DNA from: an uncultured Streptococcus sp.
GTDB taxonomy: Bacteria; Bacillota; Bacilli; Lactobacillales; Streptococcaceae
Length of the DNA: 40,552 nt
Direction of reading: 5' to 3'
NCBI GenBank assembly: GCA_934229725.1
Contig: CAKQDX010000018.1
Span: 1 to 40,552, forward strand
Positions within the stretch are counted from its first letter, which is position 1, and every line of letters starts with the position of its first letter. The translations under genes and the position numbers were made by a program. Below are positions 15,245 to 23,591 of the stretch, in pieces. The notes below the pieces were generated by a model. The model had not been told where the DNA came from. It searched no databases and saw only the letters and a list, made by a program, of their open reading frames with translations.

Positions 15245-17491
15245 ATGAAAGTACATTCTAATTTTGCTGGACAACCGTCCACAAAACGTCTGATTGCATT
15301 CTCATGTGCAACTGCCCTTGCAAGTTTTGCCATCATCGCAAGACCTGCCTTCGCTGAGGAAGCTAAAGCTGACAACTCATCAAACCTTGATACGACTGCT
15401 ACTACCACTGCCAATGTGGAAACAACAGCAGACCTTGTCGAAACAAAAGTTGTCGAAGCACCGGCTGCTACTGAAAATGCCGCCAGCACTGAAAGCACTA
15501 CAATTGTCTCAGAGCAAGCCACAACTTCTACAGCAAGCTCTGAAACTACCAGTGAAATAGCTTCAACAACTACTAGCCAAGCTCCTGCAGAATCAGACAA
15601 AGCTCAAACACGTGAAGCTGTAATTACAGACCGAGCTGCCAGTGAGACAGCTACATCTACAGAAACTTCGAACAGTGAAACAAATGTCACTGGTGGTCAC
15701 TATTACAGTGATAGCCTTGGTAACTGGTATTACAATGATGCGAATGGAAAGAAACTCGTAGGCGAACAGACTATTGATGGCCAAAATGTTTATTTCCGCA
15801 GTAATGGACAACAAGTTAAGGGGCCTTTACTCGATTGGAATAATAATCTATTTCGTTACTACGATGTTGATACTGGGCAACTATGGACGAATCGATACCT
15901 TGAATACCAAGGTAATTGGTACTATTTAGGTAAAGATGGCTATCCACTCACTGGAGAACAAACTATCAACGGTCAAGAAGTCTTCTTTGATTATAAAGGG
16001 GTTCAAATCAAAGGTGACTTTAGCAGAAAGGACTATAGCTATCCAGATCAAACCTTCTATTATGACCCTAACTCTGGTGCGAAGGTCCGAAAAGAAGGTC
16101 TAGTTCAGAATAAAGAAGGCCAAACCTTTTACATCAAGAATGATGGTTCTAAATTTACAGGAATACGTGAAATTGATGGTAACATCTACTATTTTAAAGC
16201 ACGTGATGCTGCCTCTCCTGTTGATACTGGTGTCCTACAAAAGGGAATCAGCATTTTACTAGAAGAGGGTCAAAATTCACCACGTACTTACGGTTTTGGT
16301 ACTCCTACAAATATTACACGTCGCTATTATTTTGACTCAGTTACTGGTCAGCTCGTTAAAAAGCGCTATGTCCAAGAAACTGATGGCTGGTACTACTACG
16401 GTGAAGATGGGAATGCTATTCGTCCTCAAGATGGTGAAGTCAATATAGACGGTCAAATCGTTTACCTCTATGCTAATGGTCGTCAAGCTAAGGGAGAGCT
16501 TGTTCTCGACAATGGTATTCTTCGCTACTATGATCCTAATTCTGGAACACGCGTCTCTAACACTACCCTAACAGTTAATGGTATGACCTATCGATTTGAT
16601 GAAAATGGCGTAGGTACGGATGTTCCAAACCCAAATGGTTATTATAGCGATGATAACGGAAATTGGTATTATAAAAACGCAAATGGAGACAACCTTACTG
16701 GTGCTCAAATCATTAACGGTCAAAGAGTCTTCTTCCGTGAGAATGGCCAACAGGTTAAAGGAGCTTATGGAAGTTCATACGGTAATCTCTACGCATTCTA
16801 CGATATTAATTCTGGAAATCTTGTAACCAATCGTTATGTTGAATACATGGGTAATTGGTTCTATTTAGGTAAAGATGGTAAGCCAGTCAAAGGAGCTCGA
16901 AATATCGATGGACAAGATGTCTTCTTCAACTATCAAGGGGTACAAGCCAAAGGTGATTTTGGTCAGGATGGCGTTTACATGCCTGAGTACTACTACGACA
17001 AAGATAATGGTCGTAAGGTAATCAAAGCTGGTTTTGTCAAAGATAACAAAGGCCTAACTTACTATCTTGACGAGAAAGGTGAAAAAGTCCTTGGACTTCA
17101 TGAAATCAATGGTGATTTATATTACTTCCGTCAAGGAGGTGCCTATAAGTACACTCAACTAGGTGATATGTGGCAAGATCGTATTAATTACATTGACGGT
17201 AAAATCTACTACTTCGATCAGTTTGGTAAAGCTGCGAAAAATCGCTTTGTCTTTACGGAAGGAGCTTGGCACTATTTCTACGGCGATGGTACAGCCGCTA
17301 CTGGTGCCGTTCAAATTAATGGACAAAACCTTTATTTCGATACAAATCATGGTAGACAAGTTAAGGGAGACTTCGCTCCAGACGGTCGTTACTACGATGA
17401 AAACTCTGGTGAACTAGTCACCAACCAAACACGTACCATCAATGGTGTAACTTATCACTTTGATGAAAATGGACGTGCAAAGAAGGTGTAA
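15245..17491 (+). CDS. Secreted YG-repeat glucan-binding protein with internal duplication
   Basis: This 748-aa protein starts with a classical signal peptide (cleavage probably after ARPAFA, residue 37), then a Thr/Ser/Ala/Glu-rich spacer to about 148. Residues 150-748 are YG/cell-wall-binding repeats (G-N-W-Y-Y, G-x-Q-x-x-x-G-Q-x-V-x-F, G-x-Q-V-K-G), the fold that binds alpha-glucans in glucansucrases and GbpA-like proteins. The repeat region is itself a duplication: block 151-459 recurs at 464-748 (for example NGQQVKG, NWYYLGKDG, EINGDLYYF against EIDGNIYYF), the second copy having lost a segment. No catalytic domain or LPxTG. It has its own promoter and a strong terminator, so it is monocistronic. 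Confidence 0.87.
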   Translation: MKVHSNFAGQPSTKRLIAFSCATALASFAIIARPAFAEEAKADNSSNLDTTATTTANVETTADLVETKVVEAPAATENAASTESTTIVSEQATTSTASSETTSEIASTTTSQAPAESDKAQTREAVITDRAASETATSTETSNSETNVTGGHYYSDSLGNWYYNDANGKKLVGEQTIDGQNVYFRSNGQQVKGPLLDWNNNLFRYYDVDTGQLWTNRYLEYQGNWYYLGKDGYPLTGEQTINGQEVFFDYKGVQIKGDFSRKDYSYPDQTFYYDPNSGAKVRKEGLVQNKEGQTFYIKNDGSKFTGIREIDGNIYYFKARDAASPVDTGVLQKGISILLEEGQNSPRTYGFGTPTNITRRYYFDSVTGQLVKKRYVQETDGWYYYGEDGNAIRPQDGEVNIDGQIVYLYANGRQAKGELVLDNGILRYYDPNSGTRVSNTTLTVNGMTYRFDENGVGTDVPNPNGYYSDDNGNWYYKNANGDNLTGAQIINGQRVFFRENGQQVKGAYGSSYGNLYAFYDINSGNLVTNRYVEYMGNWFYLGKDGKPVKGARNIDGQDVFFNYQGVQAKGDFGQDGVYMPEYYYDKDNGRKVIKAGFVKDNKGLTYYLDEKGEKVLGLHEINGDLYYFRQGGAYKYTQLGDMWQDRINYIDGKIYYFDQFGKAAKNRFVFTEGAWHYFYGDGTAATGAVQINGQNLYFDTNHGRQVKGDFAPDGRYYDENSGELVTNQTRTINGVTYHFDENGRAKKV

Positions 17492-17547
17492 AACAAATTA
17501 GAAAATCAACTCATATTAATCTCATGAGTTATTCAAACTAAAAACAA

Positions 17548-17587
17548 CCAAAAAGCCCAAATCAAAATATTGATTTGGGCTTTTTGG
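17548..17587. terminator. Strong bidirectional terminator
   Basis: CCAAAAAGCCCAAATCA pairs perfectly with TGATTTGGGCTTTTTGG around a 6-nt loop. It serves the convergent glucan-binding gene and the HTH regulator gene. Confidence 0.92.
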
Positions 17588-17598
17588 TAGGTAAAGAA

Positions 17599-18615
17599 TT
17601 ATTGGTTCTTTTTCAGTCTTTTTAAGTGTTTATATAAACCAAAGGCACGGTCTAGCTTCATGGATTCGATGGGACGTTTGCCCTTGATATAGAGATTACC
17701 ATTGGTCGCATTCATCAAACCCGTTTTTGAAATCGCATAACCTGTCGTCATGCCACTATATAGGAGTTTTTCAAGTTTCTTAGCATCTAGAACTCTGCTT
17801 GAAGAGTCAAGGCTACCATTTTCTGCTTCGTAAATATCCACAAGTCTCTTAAACTTATAAGCCGTTTTTATGGACATGTCACCAGCGCTTCCCTTAGAGT
17901 AATAGCGATAAAGATTTTGTGGGCTCAGGTCCACAGACGCTGCCTCAGGGCCATTAGGTGAGTAGGGCTGGAGTTTGATAAAGGTGTTTAGCTTTCCGAT
18001 ATCAATGTGTGATTCGCTGTCATTTTCCCTATGAATTGGCAGGGCAATCTTATCCACATTTTCCTTACGTCTAATCGTGGCTAACAATTCATAAGGCTCA
18101 ACTCTTAGAGTTTTGGAAAATTTTTCCAAGGTATCTAATGAAACGGTCCCTCTTTGCTTGATTAAGTTATAGTTGGTTTGTGCCATGCCAGATGACACCA
18201 CAAAGTGCGTCATGCGTTCTCTGACTTCTTCAGCATCCATAGCCTCTGTGATATGTAATTTCTTACGAATATTATTCCACAGATTTTGCGTGACCTGGTC
18301 AGGCTTTCTTGGAAACTCAAAAACTTCATGCTGGTTGTCTTGAGATAAAAGCATACCAAGTGTGATATTTTTCTTGGTCACCTTAGCCAGACCATTAGTA
18401 ATGGTTACAATCTTTGGAATATTTCCCTTAGGCTTGTTCATAAAAAGCATCCGTAAGCTTCCTGAAGGAATTCCTGTCGCTTCGGAAAGCTCTCTGTAAC
18501 TCTTCTTATCTTTCCAATAGTCGCCCATCCGAGCTTTCTCTGCATTTTCCCAGAAAACTTGCTTAAGGGGCTTAAGATCGCTCGGACGATTTGAAATTAA
18601 TCGTTTTGACATCAT
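17599..18615 (-). CDS. Multi-HTH DNA-binding protein of unknown role
   Basis: This 338-aa basic protein has a first HTH at about residues 30-85 (KSYRELSEATGIPSGSLRMLF). Three later stretches have the same helix-turn-helix feel: 145-185 (SGMAQTNYNLIKQRGTVSLDTLEKF), 225-265 (LSPQNLYRYYSKG...SIKTAYKFKRL) and 287-335 (SGMTTGYAISKTGLMNATNG...LDRAFGLYKHL). So it may be a string of XRE-like modules, unusual for a streptococcal regulator. It ends next to the shared terminator and has GGGAG before ATG ATG at 18615. I do not recognise a named family and propose no target. Confidence 0.75.
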   Translation of the reverse strand: MMSKRLISNRPSDLKPLKQVFWENAEKARMGDYWKDKKSYRELSEATGIPSGSLRMLFMNKPKGNIPKIVTITNGLAKVTKKNITLGMLLSQDNQHEVFEFPRKPDQVTQNLWNNIRKKLHITEAMDAEEVRERMTHFVVSSGMAQTNYNLIKQRGTVSLDTLEKFSKTLRVEPYELLATIRRKENVDKIALPIHRENDSESHIDIGKLNTFIKLQPYSPNGPEAASVDLSPQNLYRYYSKGSAGDMSIKTAYKFKRLVDIYEAENGSLDSSSRVLDAKKLEKLLYSGMTTGYAISKTGLMNATNGNLYIKGKRPIESMKLDRAFGLYKHLKRLKKNQ

Positions 18616-18762
18616 TGTCTCCCTCTAAAATTGCTGTTTAAGTATAGTCTGTCTCTATTATCTCATATTTTTAACAAAATTAAAAATTATTTTTTAAGCG
18701 GACTCTCATTGTACAACCTTTATTACAATAGCATTTTAATATCTCAACTAGAAATCAACCTT

Positions 18763-18800
18763 AAAACTCCCCTCGTACGCGCAACGAAGGGAGTTGTTTT
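18763..18800. terminator. Terminator hairpin downstream of the CPBP gene
   Basis: AACTCCCCTCG pairs with CGAAGGGAGTT with one mismatch around TACGCGCAA, with A/T runs on both sides. It follows the CPBP stop on the minus strand. Confidence 0.8.
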
Positions 18801-18801
18801 G

Positions 18802-19560
18802 CTAATAATTCCAATTAACCAAGAGATAAATGAGGCTTGAGCCAAACATATCAGCCAAGGCATGGACTAGGAAGAATGGAAGGAGGTTTTTGACCTTGTA
18901 TTTATAAAGGAAATAATAGAGTAGACCAAAGACCACACCGATAACCAGAGCCCATAGCATGCCCTGATAGGTATGGAAGGACACACGGACAAGGGTTGAA
19001 AAGACTAGGACCCTCCACTTATACTTGTCCTTAACCGAGGTCAAAAGTCCTAGGAAGAAAAACTCTTCGTAGAAACCGTTAAGCAATCCGTAGGCAATAG
19101 CCATAGGCGACAAGGCCAGAAACTTATTAAGCACGGCCATAGGGCTAACAAAGGCTAAAACTTGAGGGCTAAAGTAGTTATACTGGCCTGACAGAGTGCT
19201 GACCATATCGGCCAAGAGACCCATGATAGCGAAAATAAAAGGTACCCAAAATAGGACAGACCACTTTAGACGGATAGGCAGTTGCTTGAAGTCAAAATGA
19301 CGGATCCAAAGATAGACGAGGGCCAAGGACAAAAGAATCAGTTGTAAGCTGAAATTACTTGAGTAGGCTGCTCCTTTGCTAACCGTATTTGTCGCTGTCT
19401 CACTAATTGCTGTTGAAAGGTTTGGAGACAGACTAGCCATATATATCTGTGTCGAACGCACGATAAACTGGCCAAACATGATGAGCGTTATTATACCAAT
19501 GTCAAACCATCTCAGTTCCTTGAGTGGCTGCTCGGGGGGGATTTTCTTTAGTAATGACAT
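18802..19560 (-). CDS. CPBP-family intramembrane protein, catalytic Arg missing
   Basis: This 252-aa protein has about six to eight membrane helices. The three CPBP (CAAX/Abi) motifs are in order: GFYEEFFFLG, in which E-E-x-x-x-R has Leu in place of Arg; VSFHTYQG with the second-motif His; and LVHALAD with the third. The family includes glutamic-type proteases for prenylated or leader peptides and bacteriocin self-immunity proteins. The missing Arg makes proteolysis uncertain, though the Glu pair and His are kept. It is transcribed alone with terminators on both sides. A relic of another CPBP gene lies at 8.5 kb. Confidence 0.85.
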   Translation of the reverse strand: MSLLKKIPPEQPLKELRWFDIGIITLIMFGQFIVRSTQIYMASLSPNLSTAISETATNTVSKGAAYSSNFSLQLILLSLALVYLWIRHFDFKQLPIRLKWSVLFWVPFIFAIMGLLADMVSTLSGQYNYFSPQVLAFVSPMAVLNKFLALSPMAIAYGLLNGFYEEFFFLGLLTSVKDKYKWRVLVFSTLVRVSFHTYQGMLWALVIGVVFGLLYYFLYKYKVKNLLPFFLVHALADMFGSSLIYLLVNWNY

Positions 19561-19675
19561 TGTCTTCCCTTCCTCCTCTTATCTACAACGAAAGCTCGTT
19601 TTTTCTTTAAGCTTATTATAAGTCATAATCCTTAAATTAACACTAAAATTTGCAGTAAAATTAGTACTTGATTTG

Positions 19676-19712
19676 GAAAAAGAAAAAGCAAGGAAGGCAT
19701 CCTCCCTTGCTT
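19676..19712 (-). terminator. Terminator of the marR/MFS operon
   Basis: On the minus strand AAGCAAGG pairs with CCTTGCTT around an 11-nt loop and is followed by TTTTCTTTTTCC. It starts about 12 nt past the MFS stop. Confidence 0.85.
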
Positions 19713-19723
19713 CAATCTAATGA

Positions 19724-21109
19724 TTAATCGTTCTTTTTGACGACGCTCACAAGTACAATCAGTTGGAATACTGCTAAAACAAGGAGAACTCTAAACCCAT
19801 TTCGGCTCCCCTGAGCTGTTGCTTGAGCAAAGTCAATCTTATGATTGGTTTGACTTAAGGCAACAATGAGAGAAGCAAGCGTTGTTCCTACTGCTCCTGC
19901 AAATTGTTGGAGGGTATTAAAAATCGCATTGGCATCAGCTCGTTGGTCCAGTGGTAATTGCTTTTGTCCGTTAGTCATAATATTACCAAAGGCCACTCCT
20001 AGTCCCGTCATGAAAATCATGTAAAAGACAAGAATCAAGGTATTTGAAAGCGAGAGGCCAAACAGAGTAAAGAGTAGCTGAGCAAGGACGATTAAACTAG
20101 CTCCAATCAAAATTGGTTTACGCGCCCCCATCTTATCAAGAATAATACCTGAGAAGGGAGCAAATCCAGCACCAATGATAGCACCGGGAAGAATCATCAA
20201 GGCAGCGAGAGTTGTATTAGAGTGGTTAACCAACTGAACATAGTTAGGTAAGATAAAGCTCATTCCGAGCGACCCCAATTGCAAGGTAAAGAAAGCAACG
20301 ATATGACCAGTGAGGCGGCCATTTTTCAGAATAGCGAGATTAATGATTGGATTTTCCAATTTCATAGAGCGCCAAACCAGAAGGACCAGCCCCAAAATAC
20401 CAAGGACAAGCCAGCCAAGCACTGAGAAACTAAGAAAAGCATGATCTGCCATTCCGTGAAGGCCTAGAATCAAGCCCAAGAAAAGAAAAATGATGGCAAA
20501 CAGGCTAAGAATATCAAAGGATTCACGTTTAACCTCACTCTTTTGCTCAATCGAACGAAGACCTGCAATCAGTGAAGCCAAGAGAATAGGAAACTGAACA
20601 AGGAAAATAGACCGCCAACCAAAGTATGCCGTTAGAAGACCACCGACAGTTGGGCCAATGGCTGGTGCAACTGCTGTAATCAGTGTACCAACCCCCATCA
20701 TAAGACCAATCTTACGACTTGGTACCCGCTCCAAAATGATGTTAAACATGAGAGGAAGGGCGAAACCAACCCCCATACCTTGTACCAAGCGACCTAGGAC
20801 GACAAAGCCAAAGTTAGGGGCTATAAAGTCGATAAGGACCCCCAAGACCGACAGAAGATTGGCGACCAGAAAGATTGATTTCATCTTAAAGGAACGCTTG
20901 AGGTAAGCTGATAAGGGCACCACGCAAGCAACGACTAATAGGTAGACGGTTGTGACCCACTGAACTGTTGATGTCGTTACTGAAAATTCCTTCATCAAAA
21001 TTGGGAAGGTAATGTTCATGGCTGTTTCACCAGCCACTCCACAAAAGGAAAGGACACCTGTCGCAAAGATGGCAGACAAGACCTTAGTGGAGATTTTTTC
21101 ATATGACAT
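19724..21109 (-). CDS. DHA2-type MFS multidrug efflux pump
   Basis: This 461-aa protein has about 14 membrane helices, as in EmrB/LmrB/QacA drug:proton antiporters. Motif C is visible (TAVAPAIGPTVGG), with GRLVQGMGVGFALPLMF before it and MNITFPILMKEF in helix 1, where these pumps usually carry a D/N-x-x-x-P. It begins 23 nt after the marR-type gene with GAGGAG 8 nt before the ATG, so the two form a regulator-pump operon. Substrates are not predictable from sequence. Confidence 0.9.
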   Translation of the reverse strand: MSYEKISTKVLSAIFATGVLSFCGVAGETAMNITFPILMKEFSVTTSTVQWVTTVYLLVVACVVPLSAYLKRSFKMKSIFLVANLLSVLGVLIDFIAPNFGFVVLGRLVQGMGVGFALPLMFNIILERVPSRKIGLMMGVGTLITAVAPAIGPTVGGLLTAYFGWRSIFLVQFPILLASLIAGLRSIEQKSEVKRESFDILSLFAIIFLFLGLILGLHGMADHAFLSFSVLGWLVLGILGLVLLVWRSMKLENPIINLAILKNGRLTGHIVAFFTLQLGSLGMSFILPNYVQLVNHSNTTLAALMILPGAIIGAGFAPFSGIILDKMGARKPILIGASLIVLAQLLFTLFGLSLSNTLILVFYMIFMTGLGVAFGNIMTNGQKQLPLDQRADANAIFNTLQQFAGAVGTTLASLIVALSQTNHKIDFAQATAQGSRNGFRVLLVLAVFQLIVLVSVVKKND

Positions 21110-21132
21110 AAGTGTTTCTCCTCTGATGACGA

Positions 21133-21543
21133 TTAAAGATTACGGTAGTGTTGTAAGATGTTGAGAAAGATTTCTCTTTCTTCAGCTGAAAATTGTTGGG
21201 CAAACTCTTCCTCTTCTGCCCTAAGATAGGCTTGACAGGCAGAAGCAATCTTAACTGCCTTATCGGTTAGCACAACTGCTTTTTGCCTAGCATCTTTTGA
21301 TGAGGTATGGCGTTCGATTAGGCCTTTTTTCTCCATCCGCTGTAAGAGGACCGTTGTTGTCGAACGCTGAATGTTGAATTCATGCTCAATGTCCCTCTGA
21401 AAGATTTCTTGTTTCTCATGATTCATTATAAAATCAATGACAGCCATCTGATTTCCCGTCAAACCAAATTGCTTGGCGAACTGGTCAAAGTGACGCATCA
21501 TGTTATTATTGGCTTGTTTTAACAAACGTCCAAAATGGTCCAA
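21133..21543 (-). CDS. MarR-family transcription regulator
   Basis: This 136-aa protein has the winged-helix MarR fold: helices (NNMMRHFDQFAKQFGLTGNQMAVIDFI), recognition helix region (IQRSTTTVLLQRMEKKGLIERHTS) and wing (SSKDARQKAVVLT). It should repress its own operon with the downstream MFS pump and release DNA on binding a toxic ligand. The start is TTG 21543, 7 nt after AAGGAG; the first in-frame ATG would cut into helix 1. Confidence 0.92.
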   Translation of the reverse strand: MDHFGRLLKQANNNMMRHFDQFAKQFGLTGNQMAVIDFIMNHEKQEIFQRDIEHEFNIQRSTTTVLLQRMEKKGLIERHTSSKDARQKAVVLTDKAVKIASACQAYLRAEEEEFAQQFSAEEREIFLNILQHYRNL

Positions 21544-21567
21544 AAGTCTACTCCTTAATTATATTGT

Positions 21568-21614
21568 TAGTTAACTAGCGTATTAAGTATAGGAGAATTT
21601 TAGCCCAATGTCAA
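21568..21614 (-). promoter_or_regulatory. marR promoter and palindromic operator
   Basis: Minus strand TTGACA (21609-21614), 17 nt, TATACT (21586-21591): a near-perfect promoter. The perfect palindrome TAGTTAACTA (21568-21577) begins at about +2 of the transcript, a good site for MarR autorepression. Confidence 0.75.
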
Positions 21615-21633
21615 TATCACTTTAAACAGAAGA

Positions 21634-21664
21634 CAAAAACTCAAGGACTTATAATCCTTGAGTT
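21634..21664 (-). terminator. Terminator of the acetyltransferase gene
   Basis: AACTCAAGGA and TCCTTGAGTT pair perfectly around a 6-nt loop. On the minus strand this is followed by TTTTGTCTT. Confidence 0.85.
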
Positions 21665-21671
21665 GCTTCAC

Positions 21672-22235
21672 TTAGTCTTTTTTGACAGGAATTTCCTTGA
21701 TAACACGCGCTGGATTTCCTCCAAGAACCACGTTGTCGCAAAAGGACTTGGTCACGACTGCTCCTGCTCCAGCCACTACATTGTTCCCCAAAGTAACGCC
21801 TGGAAGAATAGTCACGCCTCCACCAGCCCAGAAATTATCACCGATGGTAATGGGCGCCCCGTATTCAATACCTGAATTGCGCTCAGTTGGATCAAGCGGA
21901 TGAAGAGGTGTTAGAAACTGACAATTGGGACCAATCATGGCATTATCGCCAATCGTGATAGGACAAATATCCAGCATAGTCAAGTTCCAGTTGGAATAGA
22001 AATTTTCACCGATATGGATATTGACCCCATAATCAGTAACGAACTGAGGATTCATGGCAAGATTCTCACCAGTCGAACCAAACCAAGATTTGACAATCTC
22101 CGCCCTCTTGAGACGGTCAGGCTCCGCATTAAAGGCCATTTGCTTCTCTCTAGATTTAGCTGCTAGGGCACGTAACTCAGGGTCGCTAGGCTTATAAAAA
22201 TCACCTGCAATCATTTTTTCATATTCTGTCGGCAT
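21672..22235 (-). CDS. maa: Maltose/galactoside O-acetyltransferase (LacA/Maa family)
   Basis: This 187-aa left-handed beta-helix acetyltransferase starts with the MAT N-terminal region (TEYEKMIAGDFYKPSDPEL). Hexapeptide repeats follow (ITIGDNAMIGPNC, ITIGDNFWAGGGVTILPGVTLGNNVVAGAGAVVTK). The catalytic His is in FLTPLHPLDP. It moves an acetyl group from acetyl-CoA to a sugar hydroxyl, often seen as detoxification of non-metabolised sugars. AAAGGAG precedes the ATG. It has a private terminator and is probably monocistronic. Confidence 0.93.
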   Translation of the reverse strand: MPTEYEKMIAGDFYKPSDPELRALAAKSREKQMAFNAEPDRLKRAEIVKSWFGSTGENLAMNPQFVTDYGVNIHIGENFYSNWNLTMLDICPITIGDNAMIGPNCQFLTPLHPLDPTERNSGIEYGAPITIGDNFWAGGGVTILPGVTLGNNVVAGAGAVVTKSFCDNVVLGGNPARVIKEIPVKKD

Positions 22236-22304
22236 GGCAGTCTCCTTTTGTGATTGTACTTCTATAGTTTAGTATAGAATTGATGTCACCACAAGAGAGA
22301 CCAC

Positions 22305-22336
22305 AAAAAATCCCAAGTGCTCTACGCAACTTGAGA
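22305..22336 (-). terminator. Terminator of the acyl-thioester operon
   Basis: On the minus strand AATCTCAAGT pairs with ACTTGGGATT around TGCGTAGAGC, followed by TTTTTG; it starts at the ligase stop codon. It closely resembles the terminator at 25367-25397. Confidence 0.8.
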
Positions 22337-23590
22337 TTAATGAGTTCTTTTTTGACAGAGCTTTTTCAAATGCTGAACATCCACCTTAGAACTATCCATC
22401 AAGGGAATGGCATCAATCGTATGCCAGTACTTGGGCTGCTCAGTGGCTAGTAAAACACTAGCAATTGACTTCTTAGCTTCCGATAAAGATATACTGTCTT
22501 TTAAAACAAGAAAGGCATGCACTTCATCACCAGCCAGATAACTGCTCAACTTGAGACAAAAGGCATCTTTTACGAAAGAACAAGAGAGTAGTTTTTGTCT
22601 GATAGTTGGCAAATGCAACTTGGTTCCAGCATAATTAGCCCAATCAGATGGTCGCCCTTCCAAGATTAATCCTGCTTTTGAAAAATGACCATAGTCTTCT
22701 ACAGTATAAGGGCATCTTACTCCGACAGCTGCATAAGGAGTCGTAACATAAATTTTATTGTTTTTCAGCTTTATTTGAACATTTTTAAAAGCTCGACCAA
22801 CTAAATTAGGATTGTCTAAAATCTCTCTGCCCTTACACCAGCTGATAAAACTTAATTCACTAGCGCCATAAAAAACAATAATGTCGCAGGTCGGTTGCCT
22901 ATCATAAAGGTCACGAATCAGAGGAACTGGCAAGGTTTGAGAAGAACTGATGATATAAGACAAGTCAAGCTCCCTACTGTTTAAATGACTTGCTAGAACT
23001 TGTAGAAGGCTTGGTAAGAGATACAGGTGACTAACTTGGCAGGTCTGACATAATTGCACCCAACTTCTCGGAGATGGTTTATCACTTATAACCAATTGCC
23101 CACCTTCATAAAGGACAGCCAAGGCCATGTTAAGATTCCCTGAAAAACTAAAATTGCCTTTTAAAAATAAGGACGTTTTCTGGTCCATATGAAAAATACG
23201 ATTTTGCTCAGCAAAAAAATCTACCCACGAGGACATGGTTCGCCACAAAATCTTAGGTTTTCCACTTGTTCCCGAAGTCAAGATTCCGAAATCTGCTTCT
23301 AAACGTAAATCGGAGGCATCTGCTTCAGACGCTAAGGCCAGTCGGACTTCTGGTGACAAATTAGGATGACAAATAACAGGTTTTATGCCTAATGACAAAG
23401 CTGCTAAAAACATCATCAACTGATCAAGCGGATAGTGCTCTACGATAAAGCAAACATCAGATGACTTTGAATCAAGTGTTGTCTGATTCATCATCCTTAA
23501 TAAATCACCGTAAGTGTAAGATTTGTCATCAATAACTAAAGCCTGCCGATGAGGAGCCTCTTGAGCCCAAGCTTTTATTTTTTGAATCAT
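22337..23590 (-). CDS. Short AMP-binding acyl-CoA/acyl-acid ligase
   Basis: This 417-aa adenylating enzyme has the ANL-superfamily motifs: the phosphate loop LTSGTSGKPK, the adenine/acid motif VFYGASE, the hinge region DYGHF...LEGRPSDWANYAG, and a C-terminal Lys in SSKVDVQHL for adenylation. It is shorter than FadD (about 560 aa) and nearer to MenE-type ligases in size. It should activate a carboxylic acid as acyl-AMP and pass it to CoA (or another thiol). The ATG at 23590 is one base after the thiolase stop; a longer frame to 23662 would run inside the thiolase gene. It is the last gene of a coupled operon. The substrate is unknown. Confidence 0.85.
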   Translation of the reverse strand: MIQKIKAWAQEAPHRQALVIDDKSYTYGDLLRMMNQTTLDSKSSDVCFIVEHYPLDQLMMFLAALSLGIKPVICHPNLSPEVRLALASEADASDLRLEADFGILTSGTSGKPKILWRTMSSWVDFFAEQNRIFHMDQKTSLFLKGNFSFSGNLNMALAVLYEGGQLVISDKPSPRSWVQLCQTCQVSHLYLLPSLLQVLASHLNSRELDLSYIISSSQTLPVPLIRDLYDRQPTCDIIVFYGASELSFISWCKGREILDNPNLVGRAFKNVQIKLKNNKIYVTTPYAAVGVRCPYTVEDYGHFSKAGLILEGRPSDWANYAGTKLHLPTIRQKLLSCSFVKDAFCLKLSSYLAGDEVHAFLVLKDSISLSEAKKSIASVLLATEQPKYWHTIDAIPLMDSSKVDVQHLKKLCQKRTH

Positions 23591-23591
23591 G

